From CAIWAH01 sp964602595 (GTDB lineage Bacteria; Verrucomicrobiota; Verrucomicrobiia; Limisphaerales; UBA9464), in the NCBI GenBank assembly GCA_964602595.1, contig CAZRRO010000012.1, positions 1 through 64,000 of the forward strand: a DNA stretch of 64,000 nucleotides. The letters are read 5' to 3'. Below are positions 24,788 through 34,171 of this stretch, in pieces. Position numbers and translations under genes: made by a program. Every line of letters begins with the position of its first letter. Positions within the stretch are counted from its first letter, which is position 1. Below the pieces are notes generated by a model. It had not been told where the DNA came from, did no database searches, and worked only from the letters and a program-made list of their open reading frames with translations.

Positions 24788-25300
24788 TCAGCGGGGTGGA
24801 CTCAGCCTCGGTTGTCCAGCCCCAAGGGCCTCGACATCCACGGTGCCGGATTTGGCGGCCTTCAGCCGGACCGTCCGGCTTCCTTGCTGTGCGAAAACGG
24901 TGCTCTCGAGGCGGTATGCAACTGTCTTCGACTCGAACATGCGGTGAAACGACCGGATGAGCCGGAAGGTGCTCAGGTAGACGGCCACGTCCTGGGTAGT
25001 CGTCGCCAGGCGCGGCACCTCCGATTCCTGATTGCTGAGGCCTTGGCCGACGTAAACGTCGTTCAGGTAAACCTTATGGCTGCCTCCGGTTACCCGCAGC
25101 GCTTCGGGGGAGCCGTTCTGCAGGCGGATCGTAAAATTCAAGGCCGCTTCCCCAATTCCGCCGCCTCCGTCGCGCGGCGCCGTGATGTTCACAAGGCTGA
25201 CGTCGAAGGCGCCGTCCTCCTGAGGCGTGGCACATCCCGAAACGAGGAACGCGGCGGCGAGCGGAACCGCCCAAGACAGGCGCAGAGACGGTGATTTCAT
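24788..25300 (-). CDS. LEA14-like (WHy domain) lipoprotein
   Basis: A 170-aa lipoprotein. The signal peptide ends in LVSGC (Cys23). Residues about 30-145 match the late-embryogenesis-abundant type 2 (WHy) fold: DVSLVNITAPRD, an ALNFTIRLQNGSPEALRVTGG block typical of the family, then DVYVGQGLSN. Bacterial members sit in the envelope and are stress associated, with no known catalysis. It converges on the M56 gene, six bases between stops. It lies 10 bases after the tadA stop on the same strand. Confidence 0.82.
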   Translation of the reverse strand: MKSPSLRLSWAVPLAAAFLVSGCATPQEDGAFDVSLVNITAPRDGGGGIGEAALNFTIRLQNGSPEALRVTGGSHKVYLNDVYVGQGLSNQESEVPRLATTTQDVAVYLSTFRLIRSFHRMFESKTVAYRLESTVFAQQGSRTVRLKAAKSGTVDVEALGAGQPRLSPPR

Positions 25301-25310
25301 GGAAAGAGAA

Positions 25311-25820
25311 TCAATTGTTGGTGGGAGCGTCCGGGGCGGGCGGCGATTTTTCGGTCCTGCGTTCGACGAAAAAGGACTTCAGCATCCCGGCGCATTCGTC
25401 GCGGCGAACCCCGGCGGTAATGTCGCACCGGTGGTTGAGCGTAGGGAATTGGAGCAAGTTCATCGCCCCGCCGGCGGCCCCGCCCTTGGCGTCGGGCGCG
25501 CCGAACACTACGCGGTCCAGCCGACAGTGGACGATGGCGCCGGCGCACATGGGGCAGGGTTCCTTGGTCACGTAGAGGGTGCAGCCGTTGAGGCGCCAGT
25601 CACCGATCGCGCTTTCGGCGGCGGTCAGCGCCAGCATCTCCGCGTGGGCAGTGGCGTCCTTCAGCAGCTCCACTTGGTTCCAAGCCCGGGCAATGATCCG
25701 CCCCTCGAAGGTCACGACCGCGCCCACCGGCACTTCGCCGGCCGCATAGGCCTTGGAGGCCTGCCGCAGGGCTTCGCCCATGAAGTGCGCGTCCAATTCG
25801 GCTAGCGCTTCCGGGTTCAT
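25311..25820 (-). CDS. tadA: tRNA-specific adenosine deaminase TadA
   Basis: A 169-aa zinc deaminase that makes inosine at the wobble position of tRNA-Arg(ACG). The catalytic motif HAEM (with the proton-shuttle Glu) and the zinc motif PCPMCAGA are both present and correctly spaced. The N-terminal FMGEALRQASKA and the DITAGVRRDECA region near the end are also typical. The short disordered tail (PPAPDAPTNN) is not conserved. It overlaps the Nudix stop by four bases (ATGA). Confidence 0.94.
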   Translation of the reverse strand: MNPEALAELDAHFMGEALRQASKAYAAGEVPVGAVVTFEGRIIARAWNQVELLKDATAHAEMLALTAAESAIGDWRLNGCTLYVTKEPCPMCAGAIVHCRLDRVVFGAPDAKGGAAGGAMNLLQFPTLNHRCDITAGVRRDECAGMLKSFFVERRTEKSPPAPDAPTNN

Positions 25821-26323
25821 CGGGCGGCCAGCGGCGAGGATTGTTCCAACGTCCAGACGTTCTGTCCGCCGGCGTGGCAGCGGCAGTGGGCGGCGAAGAA
25901 GCCGCCCCGATGTTGCCAGAACAGGGGCCAGATCCGTTCGCGATCGGTCACCGGAATCGCCAGCGCCTCGACCGCGGTGCGAGCGAAGAAGGCAAAGTCG
26001 CCCTCTGGATGCGCCGGCGGCACGACTGTCAACCGGGGCCGGATCTCATAGAGGAATATCAGCCAATGCGCCTGCCCTTCGTAGCCGTGCTCGCTGATGA
26101 ACCCGGTCAGGTGCAGGTCGTGCGGTTGCAGCCGCAGGCCCAGTTCCTCGTGGGCTTCGCGGCAGGCGCAGGCGAACGGTGATTCCCCGGTTTCCGTCTT
26201 CAGCTTCCCGCCGGGCGGAGACCACAGGCCGGCGTTCGGCTCTCTCCGGCGCTGGAGGAGCAGCACTTCGTCCCGCGCGTTGAAGCCGTAGAGCAGGGTG
26301 GCGATGCGGTAAGGCAGGTTCAC
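25817..26323 (-). CDS. Nudix hydrolase (MutT/8-oxo-dGTPase-like)
   Basis: A 168-aa Nudix protein. The Nudix box is at about residues 38-60, with the Gly-Gly-Lys start, the Glu of the GES step and the REAHEELGL end. The N-terminus MNLPYRIATLLYGFNARDEVLLLQRRREPN matches the MutT-type group that cleans damaged dNTPs. Substrate cannot be set from sequence. It is upstream of and coupled to tadA, and eight bases separate it from ppnP, so ppnP-nudix-tadA-lipoprotein read as an operon, mostly nucleotide metabolism. Confidence 0.9.
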   Translation of the reverse strand: MNLPYRIATLLYGFNARDEVLLLQRRREPNAGLWSPPGGKLKTETGESPFACACREAHEELGLRLQPHDLHLTGFISEHGYEGQAHWLIFLYEIRPRLTVVPPAHPEGDFAFFARTAVEALAIPVTDRERIWPLFWQHRGGFFAAHCRCHAGGQNVWTLEQSSPLAAR

Positions 26324-26330
26324 GGCGGAA

Positions 26331-26657
26331 TCAGCCGAGGAACGAGCACACGTATTCGCAGATGCCGGCGGTCACCTCGATGTCGAAGCCGGATTTGGCC
26401 GGCACGTCGAAGTGCTGGCCGCCGGCGTAGCAGGCGACGTTGGGTTGCCCGTCGAGCTTCACCACGCAGGCACCGGCGACAATCTCCATGCGCTCCGCCT
26501 TGTCGGTGCCGAAGTGGAACTTGCCCGGATAAATCAGGCCGAGGGTCTTCTTGGAACCGTCGGCAAACAGGATGGAATGGCTGACCACCTTGCCGTCGAA
26601 ATACACGTTGGCCTTGGCGACAGCGGTGACGTTCTTGAATTCAGTCGGTGCGGACAT
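26331..26657 (-). CDS. ppnP: Pyrimidine/purine nucleoside phosphorylase PpnP
   Basis: A 108-aa small cupin of the DUF1255/PpnP family, which splits nucleosides with phosphate to give base and ribose-1-phosphate. Conserved blocks are NVYFDGKVVSHS, GLIYPGKFHFGT, and GGQHFDVPAKSGFDIEV near the end. The start ATG at 26657 matches the family length; upstream in-frame codons are not conserved in type. It is divergent from pyrC across about 107 bases. Confidence 0.93.
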   Translation of the reverse strand: MSAPTEFKNVTAVAKANVYFDGKVVSHSILFADGSKKTLGLIYPGKFHFGTDKAERMEIVAGACVVKLDGQPNVACYAGGQHFDVPAKSGFDIEVTAGICEYVCSFLG

Positions 26658-26707
26658 CGGCCGGAGGTTCCCGGAAGAACCCGCCCGGATGCAAGTGCCG
26701 GCGCGAC

Positions 26708-26725
26708 GCGGGAGCGCGCTCCCGC
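26708..26725. repeat. 18-base perfect palindrome in the ppnP/pyrC divergent gap
   Basis: GCGGGAGCGCGCTCCCGC is a perfect palindrome, midway between the divergent ppnP and pyrC starts. It could be an operator, but it also resembles the core of GC-rich palindromes common in this genome. Confidence 0.6.
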
Positions 26726-26764
26726 CTTGCGTGTGGGCCGGCCCCATCCCTAGCGTCCGGGCAC

Positions 26765-28135
26765 ATGAGCACGCTGGTTTTGGCAGGCGGACGGGTCATT
26801 GATCCGGCTTCGGGATTCGATGCGGTGGCGGACGTCGTTCTCCAGGACGGCAAGGTCGCGGCGTTGGGAGCCGGTGCCGGCGTGGCCTTTCCCGGGGCGG
26901 AACGTCACGACGTAACTGGCAAAGTGGTTTGTCCCGGACTGATCGACCTGCACGTCCACCTACGCGAGCCTGGCCAGACCAAGAAGGAGGACATTGTTAC
27001 CGGCGCGAACTGCGCGGCCCGAGGCGGGTTCACGACCGTCGTCTGCATGCCGAACACCTCCCCGGCCATCGATAACCCCGGCACTGTGGCGCTCATCCAT
27101 GATAAGGCTCAGCAGGCGTGCGTTCGCGTCGAAGTCACCGGTGCGCTGACCAAGGCCATTTCCGGCGAGGAACTGGCCCCCATTGGCTCCCTCGCCAAGG
27201 CTGGCATCGTCGCCCTGACCGATGACGGCAAGTGCATCCAGAATAACGAGCTCATGCGCCGCGCCTGCGAATACGCCCGCATGTTCGGCCTGCCGGTCAT
27301 GGATCATTGCCAGGACTACGGCCTCGTGACCGACGGCGTGATGCACGAGGGTCATTACTCGATGCGGCTGGGCCTGCGCGGTTGGCCGGCGGCCGGCGAG
27401 GAGATGATTGTCGCCCGTAACATCCTGCTCGCGGAACAGACCGGGACCCACATCCACTGCCAGCATCTCAGCAGCGCCGGCAGCGTGCGCCTGCTGCGCG
27501 AGGCAAAGTCGCGCGGCGTGCCGGTGTCCGGCGAAGGCTGCCCGCACCACTTCACCCTCACGGACGCCAGCATCGCCGGCAGCGAAGAGTTCTGGAAAGC
27601 CGACGGCGCCGAACTGGCGAAGCGTTTCTTCGGCGCCCACGCGCTGCCCGCTTGGCCGAGCTACCACACCCACTTCAAGATGAACCCGCCGCTGCGCTCC
27701 GCCGCTGACCGGGCCGCGATCATCGAGGGTTTGGCCGACGGCACGCTGGAGATCATCTCCAGCGACCACGCGCCGCACACGGAATCGGAAAAGGAAGTCG
27801 AGTTCGACTACGCGCCGTTCGGAATCCTTGGGCTTGAGGTGGAATTGGCACTGTCGCTGATGGCGCTGCACCACACCGGCCGGTTGCCGTTGCCGCAGGT
27901 GCTGGCAAAGCTCACCTGTAATCCGGCCAAACTGCTCCGCTTCACCGATGGCCGCGGTGAGCTCAGAGTCGGCGGAGTGGGCGATGTTACCGTGATCGAT
28001 CCGGACTGCGAATGGACCAGCGACCGGGAACAGACCGCGAGCAAGTCTCGCAACAACCCATTCCACGGTTGGCGAATGAAGGGCAAGGCCGTGCTGACGA
28101 TTGTCGGCGGCAAGGTGGTTTACCGCGAAGGCTGA
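26765..28135 (+). CDS. pyrC: Dihydroorotase
   Basis: A 456-aa class I dihydroorotase that closes carbamoyl-aspartate to dihydroorotate in pyrimidine synthesis. The metal motif DLHVHLREPGQTKKEDI is at about 60-76. Further ligands are in ARGGFTTVVCMPNT, the later His residues, and the SSDHAPHTESEKE signature near residue 335. The C-terminal KSRNNPFHGW is the usual flexible-loop region. The ATG at 26765 begins directly before the conserved LVLAGGRVIDPA. No pyrB lies next to it. Confidence 0.95.
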   Translation: MSTLVLAGGRVIDPASGFDAVADVVLQDGKVAALGAGAGVAFPGAERHDVTGKVVCPGLIDLHVHLREPGQTKKEDIVTGANCAARGGFTTVVCMPNTSPAIDNPGTVALIHDKAQQACVRVEVTGALTKAISGEELAPIGSLAKAGIVALTDDGKCIQNNELMRRACEYARMFGLPVMDHCQDYGLVTDGVMHEGHYSMRLGLRGWPAAGEEMIVARNILLAEQTGTHIHCQHLSSAGSVRLLREAKSRGVPVSGEGCPHHFTLTDASIAGSEEFWKADGAELAKRFFGAHALPAWPSYHTHFKMNPPLRSAADRAAIIEGLADGTLEIISSDHAPHTESEKEVEFDYAPFGILGLEVELALSLMALHHTGRLPLPQVLAKLTCNPAKLLRFTDGRGELRVGGVGDVTVIDPDCEWTSDREQTASKSRNNPFHGWRMKGKAVLTIVGGKVVYREG

Positions 28136-28204
28136 AGTGGTTCTGTGAGCGGGAACGCGCTGAATTGGCGTGTTTCTGCGTCTTGGTGTGGGCTGCATTT
28201 GAGG

Positions 28205-28234
28205 CCCTTCGCCTCCTAACCTCGGTAGCTACCG
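28205..28234. repeat. Single arm of palindromic repeat family F
   Basis: The stretch CGCCTCCTAACCTCGGTAGC and its flanks match one arm of the inverted repeat found at 30378-30408 and 63463-63486. No opposing arm is visible here. It lies in the 135-base convergent gap between pyrC and the giant ATPase gene. Confidence 0.6.
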
Positions 28235-28270
28235 GAAATACAATCCTGCAAATGAATGTCCGTTCCGGGT

Positions 28271-31200
28271 TCAAGTCTTCGGCTTCTGCGCCTCCTCCAG
28301 CACCTTATGGAAGCGCTCCACGAAGGTGTGTTCGTTGGCCAGCATCTCTTGGGTGATTTCGACTTCCACCGTTCCTTGCTTTGCCCGGGTCGCGAGCAGC
28401 TCTTGGGCGGTCCGGAGATGATCGCGCTGCTGCGTGGCCAAGTCTTTCAGCGACGCCAGCGTGCTGTGGATCATCTCCATCTCGTGCGAGAGGCTGTCGA
28501 TCTTGCCCGTGACGGCGGAACCCTGCGCGGCGCTGACGGTGCGGCTGAGATCTTCGCCGAGCGCCTTCAATCCTTCTCCCAGTTGTGCGCCGAACTTCTC
28601 GATGCCGGCGGTAGACTCCGGAGCCGGCACCGGAGCGGCGCCGGGCGTTGCGGCCGCGGCGATGACGCGGCCGAGGCGCTCTTCCAACGTCGTGCGCAGC
28701 GATTCGAGGCTCTGGCCGATGGAACCCAGATCCAAGGTAATCGGCGCCTGCGGACGTGACGCGGCGGCGGCGACGGTGGTGCGAAGAGATTCCAAACTCT
28801 GCCCCAGCGAACTCACGTCGAGCACGACAGGGTCCTTTGGCTTGGCGGCGGCGATGGCCAGCGTGGTCTGGATGGATTCGAGGCCCGTCTGGAACAACGA
28901 GAGCTGGGCCACGACGCGGCCGACGGGGTCGTTCTGGTCGGTGCCGCGGGTGAACTGGTTTCGCTGGAAGGTCTTCTTGATGTCGGCCCAGCGCGCGGCT
29001 TCGTCGGGCTTGAGTTCGCCGATGAGTTCCTTGAAACGGAGCAGATTCGCCTCGGCGCCGGTGGTGAGCGTCTGCGATTCGCCGCGGTAGTGGCCGATGA
29101 CGAGCGCGCGGACCTCGTCGTCGTTCATGATGGCGGCGACCTTTTCCGCGAGGCGGTTCATGTTGCGGTAGGAACCCTGGAGCTTGAACGCGGGCTCGGT
29201 GCGGAACTCGTCGGCCTGGCCGGCGGAGGCGATGTATTCCTCGTTCACCCGCATGACGACGTCGCGGATGGCCACAAGCTTCTTCATGACGGAGAGCACC
29301 TCGTCCAACTCCTGCGCGGAATAGGTTCCCTCCAAGCCTTCGGCCGTGCGCTGGCCGGTCTCGGCCATGCGGACGAACGCGCGGATGTCGGCCTGGCTGC
29401 GCACGGCGAGCGGCGCGAGCACGGCGTTCGAGGTGACGGCGTTCTCGAGGTAACTCGCCTTGAACCACTCGGCGTTGGCACCGATGACGTCGCCCAGGTT
29501 GTAGGTGTCGGCGCGGTTCGCGAGCATGTCGGGAATTTTGAACTTCTGCCCGCTCTCGGTGTAGGGATTGCCCGCCATGACCACGACGACCTTGCGGCCG
29601 CGCAGGTCATAGGTGCGGGGTTGCTTGCGCCAGACACCCTCGATCTTCCGCTGGCCGTCGCAGAGGGAGATGAACTTCTGCAGGAACTCGGGATTGCAGT
29701 GCTGGATGTCGTCGATGCAGATGAGGGCGTTGTCACCCATCTCCAGCGCGAGGTTCAGCTTGGAGATCTCCTCGCGCGCGGCGGCGTTGGGCGCCTCCTC
29801 GGGATCGAGCGACGTGACGGCGTGGCCGATGGCCGGGCCGTTGATCTTCACGAAGACGATGCCAAGCCGGCTGGCGACGTATTCGAGCAGCGTGGTCTTG
29901 CCGTAACCGGGCGGGGAAATGAGGAGCAACAGGCCCATCAGGTCCGTGCGTTTGGCCGCACCGGCGGCGCCGATCTGCTTGGCGAGGTTGTCGCCGACCA
30001 TCGGGAGATAGACGCGGTCGGTGAGCTGGTTGCGGACGAAGGACGACAGGACGCGCGGCTTGAATTCATCGAGCCGGAGCCGCTTGCGTTCGCGGTCGAG
30101 CAACTGGCCCTTGAGCCGATGGTAAGCCTCGAAGCGCGGCACGGCCTCGGTCTCGAAACGGCGCAGGCGCGCGGTAAAGTCGAGGTAGTCGAAGGTGTAG
30201 CGGTTGGCCTCGATGCGCGGATGAGCGCCGCGCAGGGCTTCGAGCACGCGGCGGGATTCGGCATGGACCGGCGTGCGCGGCAAGGCATCGCCGCAGAAGA
30301 GGATGGCGGTGGTCTCTTCGAGGTGCGACGTAGCCGCCGACGTGAGGAGGCGGACGTCCGTTGAACTGTTCGACGCTCCTTCCGCCTCGTTACCTCGGCG
30401 GCTACCGGACAGCAGAAATCCCTTCACCCAGTCGCGCACCAGTTCCAGCTCGCTGGAGGGATGCCCGTTCAACGCGGCACGGGCGGCGGCGAAGGTGTCG
30501 TCGTGGCCTTTGGCGACGAGGTGTTGTTGGAAGGCCGTGGCCAACTGATCGGCCTCGCGGGTGACGGTGAACGATTCGCCGTCGCTCAGTTCTTGGAACA
30601 GGTATTCGCCGGCCTCGGCTGCCAGCGTTTCGGGATAGAGCGGCTGGGTCTTCAGGAACTCGCCGATGAGTTTCTGGAGCGCGATGACGTAGTCCTGCTG
30701 GACGGGATCACCGGGGAAGAGCCGGTTGCGTTCGCCGAAGGCCTTGAGCTTGGCGGTCCAGAGCGCGCGGGTTTCGGCGGGGCAGAATCGGCTCCAGTAA
30801 ACCACGGCGCACGCCCGGGCTTCGGGACGGAATCGCGCGCGTTGCAGCGCCAGATGTGTCTCCGCCAGCACAGTAAAGATGCGCGCGCCATCGATATCGT
30901 GGAGGCCCTTGGTGTAGCCGTCCTGGTAACGCGCGGCCATGAACTCCTGCACGGCGACAAGGCGCTGCTCTTCGGAGAGGGCGAGAAAGTCTTCGAGTTT
31001 GGACGCGCCAAGCATCTGCCACGCGAGATACTCGGCGCGGTAAACCTCCGCGTTCTCGGAAATCACTTCCTGGTCCCAGACCTGCCGCGTGGCCAGGTAG
31101 TCCGCGTCGGTGATCGCGTCGAAATACTTCGTGCTCGTCAGGTGGAAGTGCGGCTGGCCGTCGCGCTGGACGATGGTCAGGTCGAGCGGCTGCGTGTTGA

Positions 31201-33811
31201 CGTTGAACTTGTGTTTGCCGAGCTGGATGACGGCCGTGCCGTCGACGAAAAGCTCCTGCTTGTCCTTGAGCTGCCGCACCGCGTCCTGCTGGACGGTCTT
31301 GAGCCGGCCTTGCAGGTCGTCTGCCTTCACGGAATCGCCCAGCGCCAACAACTGGTCGATCGTCTCGCGGACCTTCGCCGTCATCAGATCCGACGCCATG
31401 TAGGTGTGGATCTCCTCCAGCGACTTGAACCCGGCGAGGCGGTTCTGGACGACCTTGAGGATGCGTTCGGCGGCGGTCAGCAGCGCGCCGGCGCGTTTGT
31501 TGCGCTGCTCGACGAGCGCGATCTTCCGCTGCTCGAAGGCCTCGTAGAACTCGGTGCGGCGGTCGGAAAGCTGGACGGTGTATTCGTCGAACCCGGCGAA
31601 GGCGCCCTCCATCTCCTCCAACTGGACGGTGAGGCGGTTGAGATACTCGTCGCATTTCTCCGGCGTATCGCAGAGGTCCAGGTAGCTGGAAGCGGACTGG
31701 CCGAGGAGCTTGAGCTGCGCGTTGAACTGGGCCGCGCTCTCTGAGGCCACGAGCGCCTGAAGATGCTTCTTCAGCGCGGCCTTGACCTGGTTCAGCGTCG
31801 AATAGACCGCCGTGATGCTGTCGATGATGCGCGTGGTCTCGGTCGCGTCGTCGATCTTCAGGCTGTTGACGATCTCGATGAGCATCTCCAGCTCGCCGCC
31901 CGCGTCGGCCACGGCCTTCTCCAGCTTCCGGCCGTCGGCCACCTTCGCAACCTTGTCCACGGAAGCGAGGTGTTCGGCAGCCTGCTTGCGGTAGGGTTCG
32001 AGCGCCTCGGGCTTCAGCAGGAACTTCACGCACTGCGCGGAAAGCTCGGCGAGCTGGGCGGTCACGGCCTGCTCCAGCGTCTCGATGGCGGCGACGTCGA
32101 TGTAGCGGACCTCGCGCGTGGTGATCAGTTCGCCCCGGAGATGGCGGAGCGCGGCGAGGTTATGGACGAAGTCCTCCAGCTTGGAGAACGCCGCCCGGCG
32201 CGCTGCCTGGAAGCGTTCTTCGCAACGTTTCTTCACGTCGGCCAGCTTCAGGACGGCCTCGTGCTGGAGCCGGCGGACCTTGGCGAATTCATCGACCGCC
32301 TTGTCCGCGATCTCGCGGAGCTGCTGGAGCGCGTCGTTGATCTGGAACCCATCCGCGCTGGCGAGCCAAGGATAGGCGTCAAGCATCGCGGTGCAGCGGC
32401 GAACGAGGTCGGAATACAGCTCGGCGTAGGGCGTCTCCTTGCCGGCGAGGGTCAGCACCTCGTTGCACTCGGCGAGACAACGGACCACGTCCTTGTTGCC
32501 GACCTGGTAGAGGAAGGCGTCCTTCTGCCCGGCCGGTTCGTGGCCGAGCTGGTAGAAGGGCGTCTGGCGAAGCTGGATCTGGTGGTGCTTCTGCGGCACG
32601 TCGTCCGCGCGGAAGAGGATGAGCTGGCCGTTGGGAAACAGCGCGAAGCCATGGCAGGCGATGCGTTCCTCCACCTTCTGCTCGATCAGCCGGTAGGGCA
32701 TCAGCACGTATTCGCCCGAGGCGCGGGCATAGAAGACGTAGAGCGAGTCCTCGCCGTTGGGCGAATGGACCACGCGCTCCAGGATCATGCCGGTTTCCTT
32801 CGAGTCGAAGCGCTTCAGCTCGCCGGTGCCGAGATAGTAGCCGTCGGGGAAGATCAGCCCGTGTTCCTCCGGCAAACGCACGCAGGAATCGCCGATGGAA
32901 TCCACCCGCACGACGGAGCGGAGCTTCTCGTTGAAGATGAAGAAGCGGGCGGCGGTTTCCTTGTAGGGCCGGATCTTGAGCAGGATCAGATGGTCCAGCT
33001 CGGCGAAGGCGATCTCGGCGTCGTCCACCTTCTGGTGGCGGTCGTCCACGGGTTCCGAGTAGATGCCCTCGCCGGTGGCGGTGTTGTCCTCGACCTTGAT
33101 GGTCAGGTCGCCACCGACGCACTCGACGAAGACGCGTTCCGCGATGGAGACGTGCGGATGGTCGCCGTAGCGGTAGGACTCGCGGTCGGGCGTCTGCCAG
33201 CGGAAATCGTGCGTGGCCGGATAACCGACGCGGCGGTATTCCGCCTCCGCGCGGCCGTCCAGGTAACGGAGGTTGCCGTCGTTGAAGGCCCACTTGAAGA
33301 CGGCGTAGTCGTTGAGCGACGCGCCGGTGCCGAACTTGGCGTAAAGGTTCGCGCCGATGACGGCGAATTTCCGGAACGCGGTCTTCTCGTAGACGTTGTA
33401 GAGGCGCTTGAAGTCGGTGACGAACTGCTTGTCCTGGAGCGGCTCCAGCGACTCCTCCTTGAACCCGCCCGTGGCCTCGTCGCGCCGGTAGATGGCGAAG
33501 ACGTCCGCCAGGTCCATCTCCTTCTTGAGGCCGAAGCGGACGTTGAAGGCGAAGAGGAACCGGCCGTGCCCGAGCTGGACCATGTCGCGCGGGATGCAGT
33601 TGTGCGCGGTGGTGACGCGGTCGGCCTGGAGCAGCTTGGATTCGATGCGCCCGAAGACCTCCTGCCGCCGGGCGTCGAGCTGGCCCATGCGCTCGCGCAA
33701 CGTCGCCGAGTTCGCCGCCAACCGCTGCCGGATGATCTCGTAGGTCGCACCGGCGAGGGCGGAGGGGGCGGGAGCGGGCGAGGGTTGGGCTGGTTGATTG
33801 GGTTCAGCCAT
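28271..33811 (-). CDS. Giant AAA ATPase of the DUF3686 (DNA repair ATPase) type
   Basis: An 1846-aa protein. Residues about 30-480 resemble the N-terminal DUF3686 region, rich in beta segments (YRYGDHPHVSIAERVFVECVGG style). Residues about 490-900 are long helical/coiled coil. A AAA domain follows at about 1270-1600 with Walker A PPGYGKTT (1300-1307) and Walker B LICIDDIQ (about 1362-1369). The C-terminal 200 residues are coiled coil with a repeated LGQSLESLRTT motif. Despite the family label, DNA repair is not demonstrated. Homologues are often encoded beside flotillins, as here (35.2-37.4 kb). Residues 1135-1162 are encoded by a palindromic repeat (30328-30408). The single reading frame over 5.5 kb is intact. 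Confidence 0.85.
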   Translation of the reverse strand: MAEPNQPAQPSPAPAPSALAGATYEIIRQRLAANSATLRERMGQLDARRQEVFGRIESKLLQADRVTTAHNCIPRDMVQLGHGRFLFAFNVRFGLKKEMDLADVFAIYRRDEATGGFKEESLEPLQDKQFVTDFKRLYNVYEKTAFRKFAVIGANLYAKFGTGASLNDYAVFKWAFNDGNLRYLDGRAEAEYRRVGYPATHDFRWQTPDRESYRYGDHPHVSIAERVFVECVGGDLTIKVEDNTATGEGIYSEPVDDRHQKVDDAEIAFAELDHLILLKIRPYKETAARFFIFNEKLRSVVRVDSIGDSCVRLPEEHGLIFPDGYYLGTGELKRFDSKETGMILERVVHSPNGEDSLYVFYARASGEYVLMPYRLIEQKVEERIACHGFALFPNGQLILFRADDVPQKHHQIQLRQTPFYQLGHEPAGQKDAFLYQVGNKDVVRCLAECNEVLTLAGKETPYAELYSDLVRRCTAMLDAYPWLASADGFQINDALQQLREIADKAVDEFAKVRRLQHEAVLKLADVKKRCEERFQAARRAAFSKLEDFVHNLAALRHLRGELITTREVRYIDVAAIETLEQAVTAQLAELSAQCVKFLLKPEALEPYRKQAAEHLASVDKVAKVADGRKLEKAVADAGGELEMLIEIVNSLKIDDATETTRIIDSITAVYSTLNQVKAALKKHLQALVASESAAQFNAQLKLLGQSASSYLDLCDTPEKCDEYLNRLTVQLEEMEGAFAGFDEYTVQLSDRRTEFYEAFEQRKIALVEQRNKRAGALLTAAERILKVVQNRLAGFKSLEEIHTYMASDLMTAKVRETIDQLLALGDSVKADDLQGRLKTVQQDAVRQLKDKQELFVDGTAVIQLGKHKFNVNTQPLDLTIVQRDGQPHFHLTSTKYFDAITDADYLATRQVWDQEVISENAEVYRAEYLAWQMLGASKLEDFLALSEEQRLVAVQEFMAARYQDGYTKGLHDIDGARIFTVLAETHLALQRARFRPEARACAVVYWSRFCPAETRALWTAKLKAFGERNRLFPGDPVQQDYVIALQKLIGEFLKTQPLYPETLAAEAGEYLFQELSDGESFTVTREADQLATAFQQHLVAKGHDDTFAAARAALNGHPSSELELVRDWVKGFLLSGSRRGNEAEGASNSSTDVRLLTSAATSHLEETTAILFCGDALPRTPVHAESRRVLEALRGAHPRIEANRYTFDYLDFTARLRRFETEAVPRFEAYHRLKGQLLDRERKRLRLDEFKPRVLSSFVRNQLTDRVYLPMVGDNLAKQIGAAGAAKRTDLMGLLLLISPPGYGKTTLLEYVASRLGIVFVKINGPAIGHAVTSLDPEEAPNAAAREEISKLNLALEMGDNALICIDDIQHCNPEFLQKFISLCDGQRKIEGVWRKQPRTYDLRGRKVVVVMAGNPYTESGQKFKIPDMLANRADTYNLGDVIGANAEWFKASYLENAVTSNAVLAPLAVRSQADIRAFVRMAETGQRTAEGLEGTYSAQELDEVLSVMKKLVAIRDVVMRVNEEYIASAGQADEFRTEPAFKLQGSYRNMNRLAEKVAAIMNDDEVRALVIGHYRGESQTLTTGAEANLLRFKELIGELKPDEAARWADIKKTFQRNQFTRGTDQNDPVGRVVAQLSLFQTGLESIQTTLAIAAAKPKDPVVLDVSSLGQSLESLRTTVAAAASRPQAPITLDLGSIGQSLESLRTTLEERLGRVIAAAATPGAAPVPAPESTAGIEKFGAQLGEGLKALGEDLSRTVSAAQGSAVTGKIDSLSHEMEMIHSTLASLKDLATQQRDHLRTAQELLATRAKQGTVEVEITQEMLANEHTFVERFHKVLEEAQKPKT
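30328..30408. repeat. Palindromic repeat family F inside the ATPase coding region
   Basis: The arm at 30327-30360 (core GTAGCCGCCGACGTGAGGAG) and the arm at 30378-30408 (core CTCGTTACCTCGGCGGCTAC) are inverted copies. They encode the Ser/Gly/Asn-rich stretch GSRRGNEAEGAS plus DVRLLTSAATS in frame, between the ATPase's helical region and the AAA domain. A related element lies at 63415-63486 in non-coding DNA. Confidence 0.8.
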
Positions 33812-33925
33812 GAGTCAGCGGGGAAAGACGGGATGCGTGGGGCGGTCGGGCGGCTGGTTTGCCGCCTGAACGGCTGCCAGCTATTGGCCGGGAGTTGAGG
33901 CAAGCGGTGCGAACGGGATGCGGAA

Positions 33926-34126
33926 GGTGCGGAGCACCGCCAGAAAGTAGCGCACAGCGTAAGCTGTGGGTTTCGTGTGGACCAATTGCGAGCCCCGGAG
34001 GGGCGAAAGAAAGTCTGGGCCAGATCGATTGAGCGACACACTGCCGCCCCTCCGGAGCTGGAACTTTAATGGGGACGCTGACCCACAGCTCACGCTGTGG
34101 GCTACTATCTGCCGCCGCTCCGCGGC
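33926..34126. repeat. 201-bp palindromic element, copy 1 (RAYT-flanking)
   Basis: Nested inverted repeat. The outer left arm begins GGTGCGGAGCACCGCCAG and runs through CGCACAGCGTAAGCTGTGGG. The outer right arm, 34081-34126, is its inverted copy (ACCCACAGCTCACGCTGTGG and following). Inner arms (GCCCCGGAGGGGCG at 33992-34005 and its inverse near 34043-34058) form a second nested hairpin. Each outer arm is itself a short hairpin. This is the architecture of paired REP sequences (REPIN). It abuts the transposase gene that starts 46 bases on. Confidence 0.88.
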
Positions 34127-34171
34127 TGCCCGAACCCACCAACGTCCGGCTTGATTGGATGAGTTCCATCT

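Noticed and set aside
29090..30364. Plus-strand open frame opposite the ATPase AAA domain
   Set aside because: Shadow of the real gene on the other strand, Asp/Gly/Val-rich with no motif.
31763..33898. 711-residue open frame on the plus strand
   Set aside because: It mirrors the giant ATPase gene codon for codon. High GC at third positions keeps the opposite frame open. There is no ribosome-binding site or domain.
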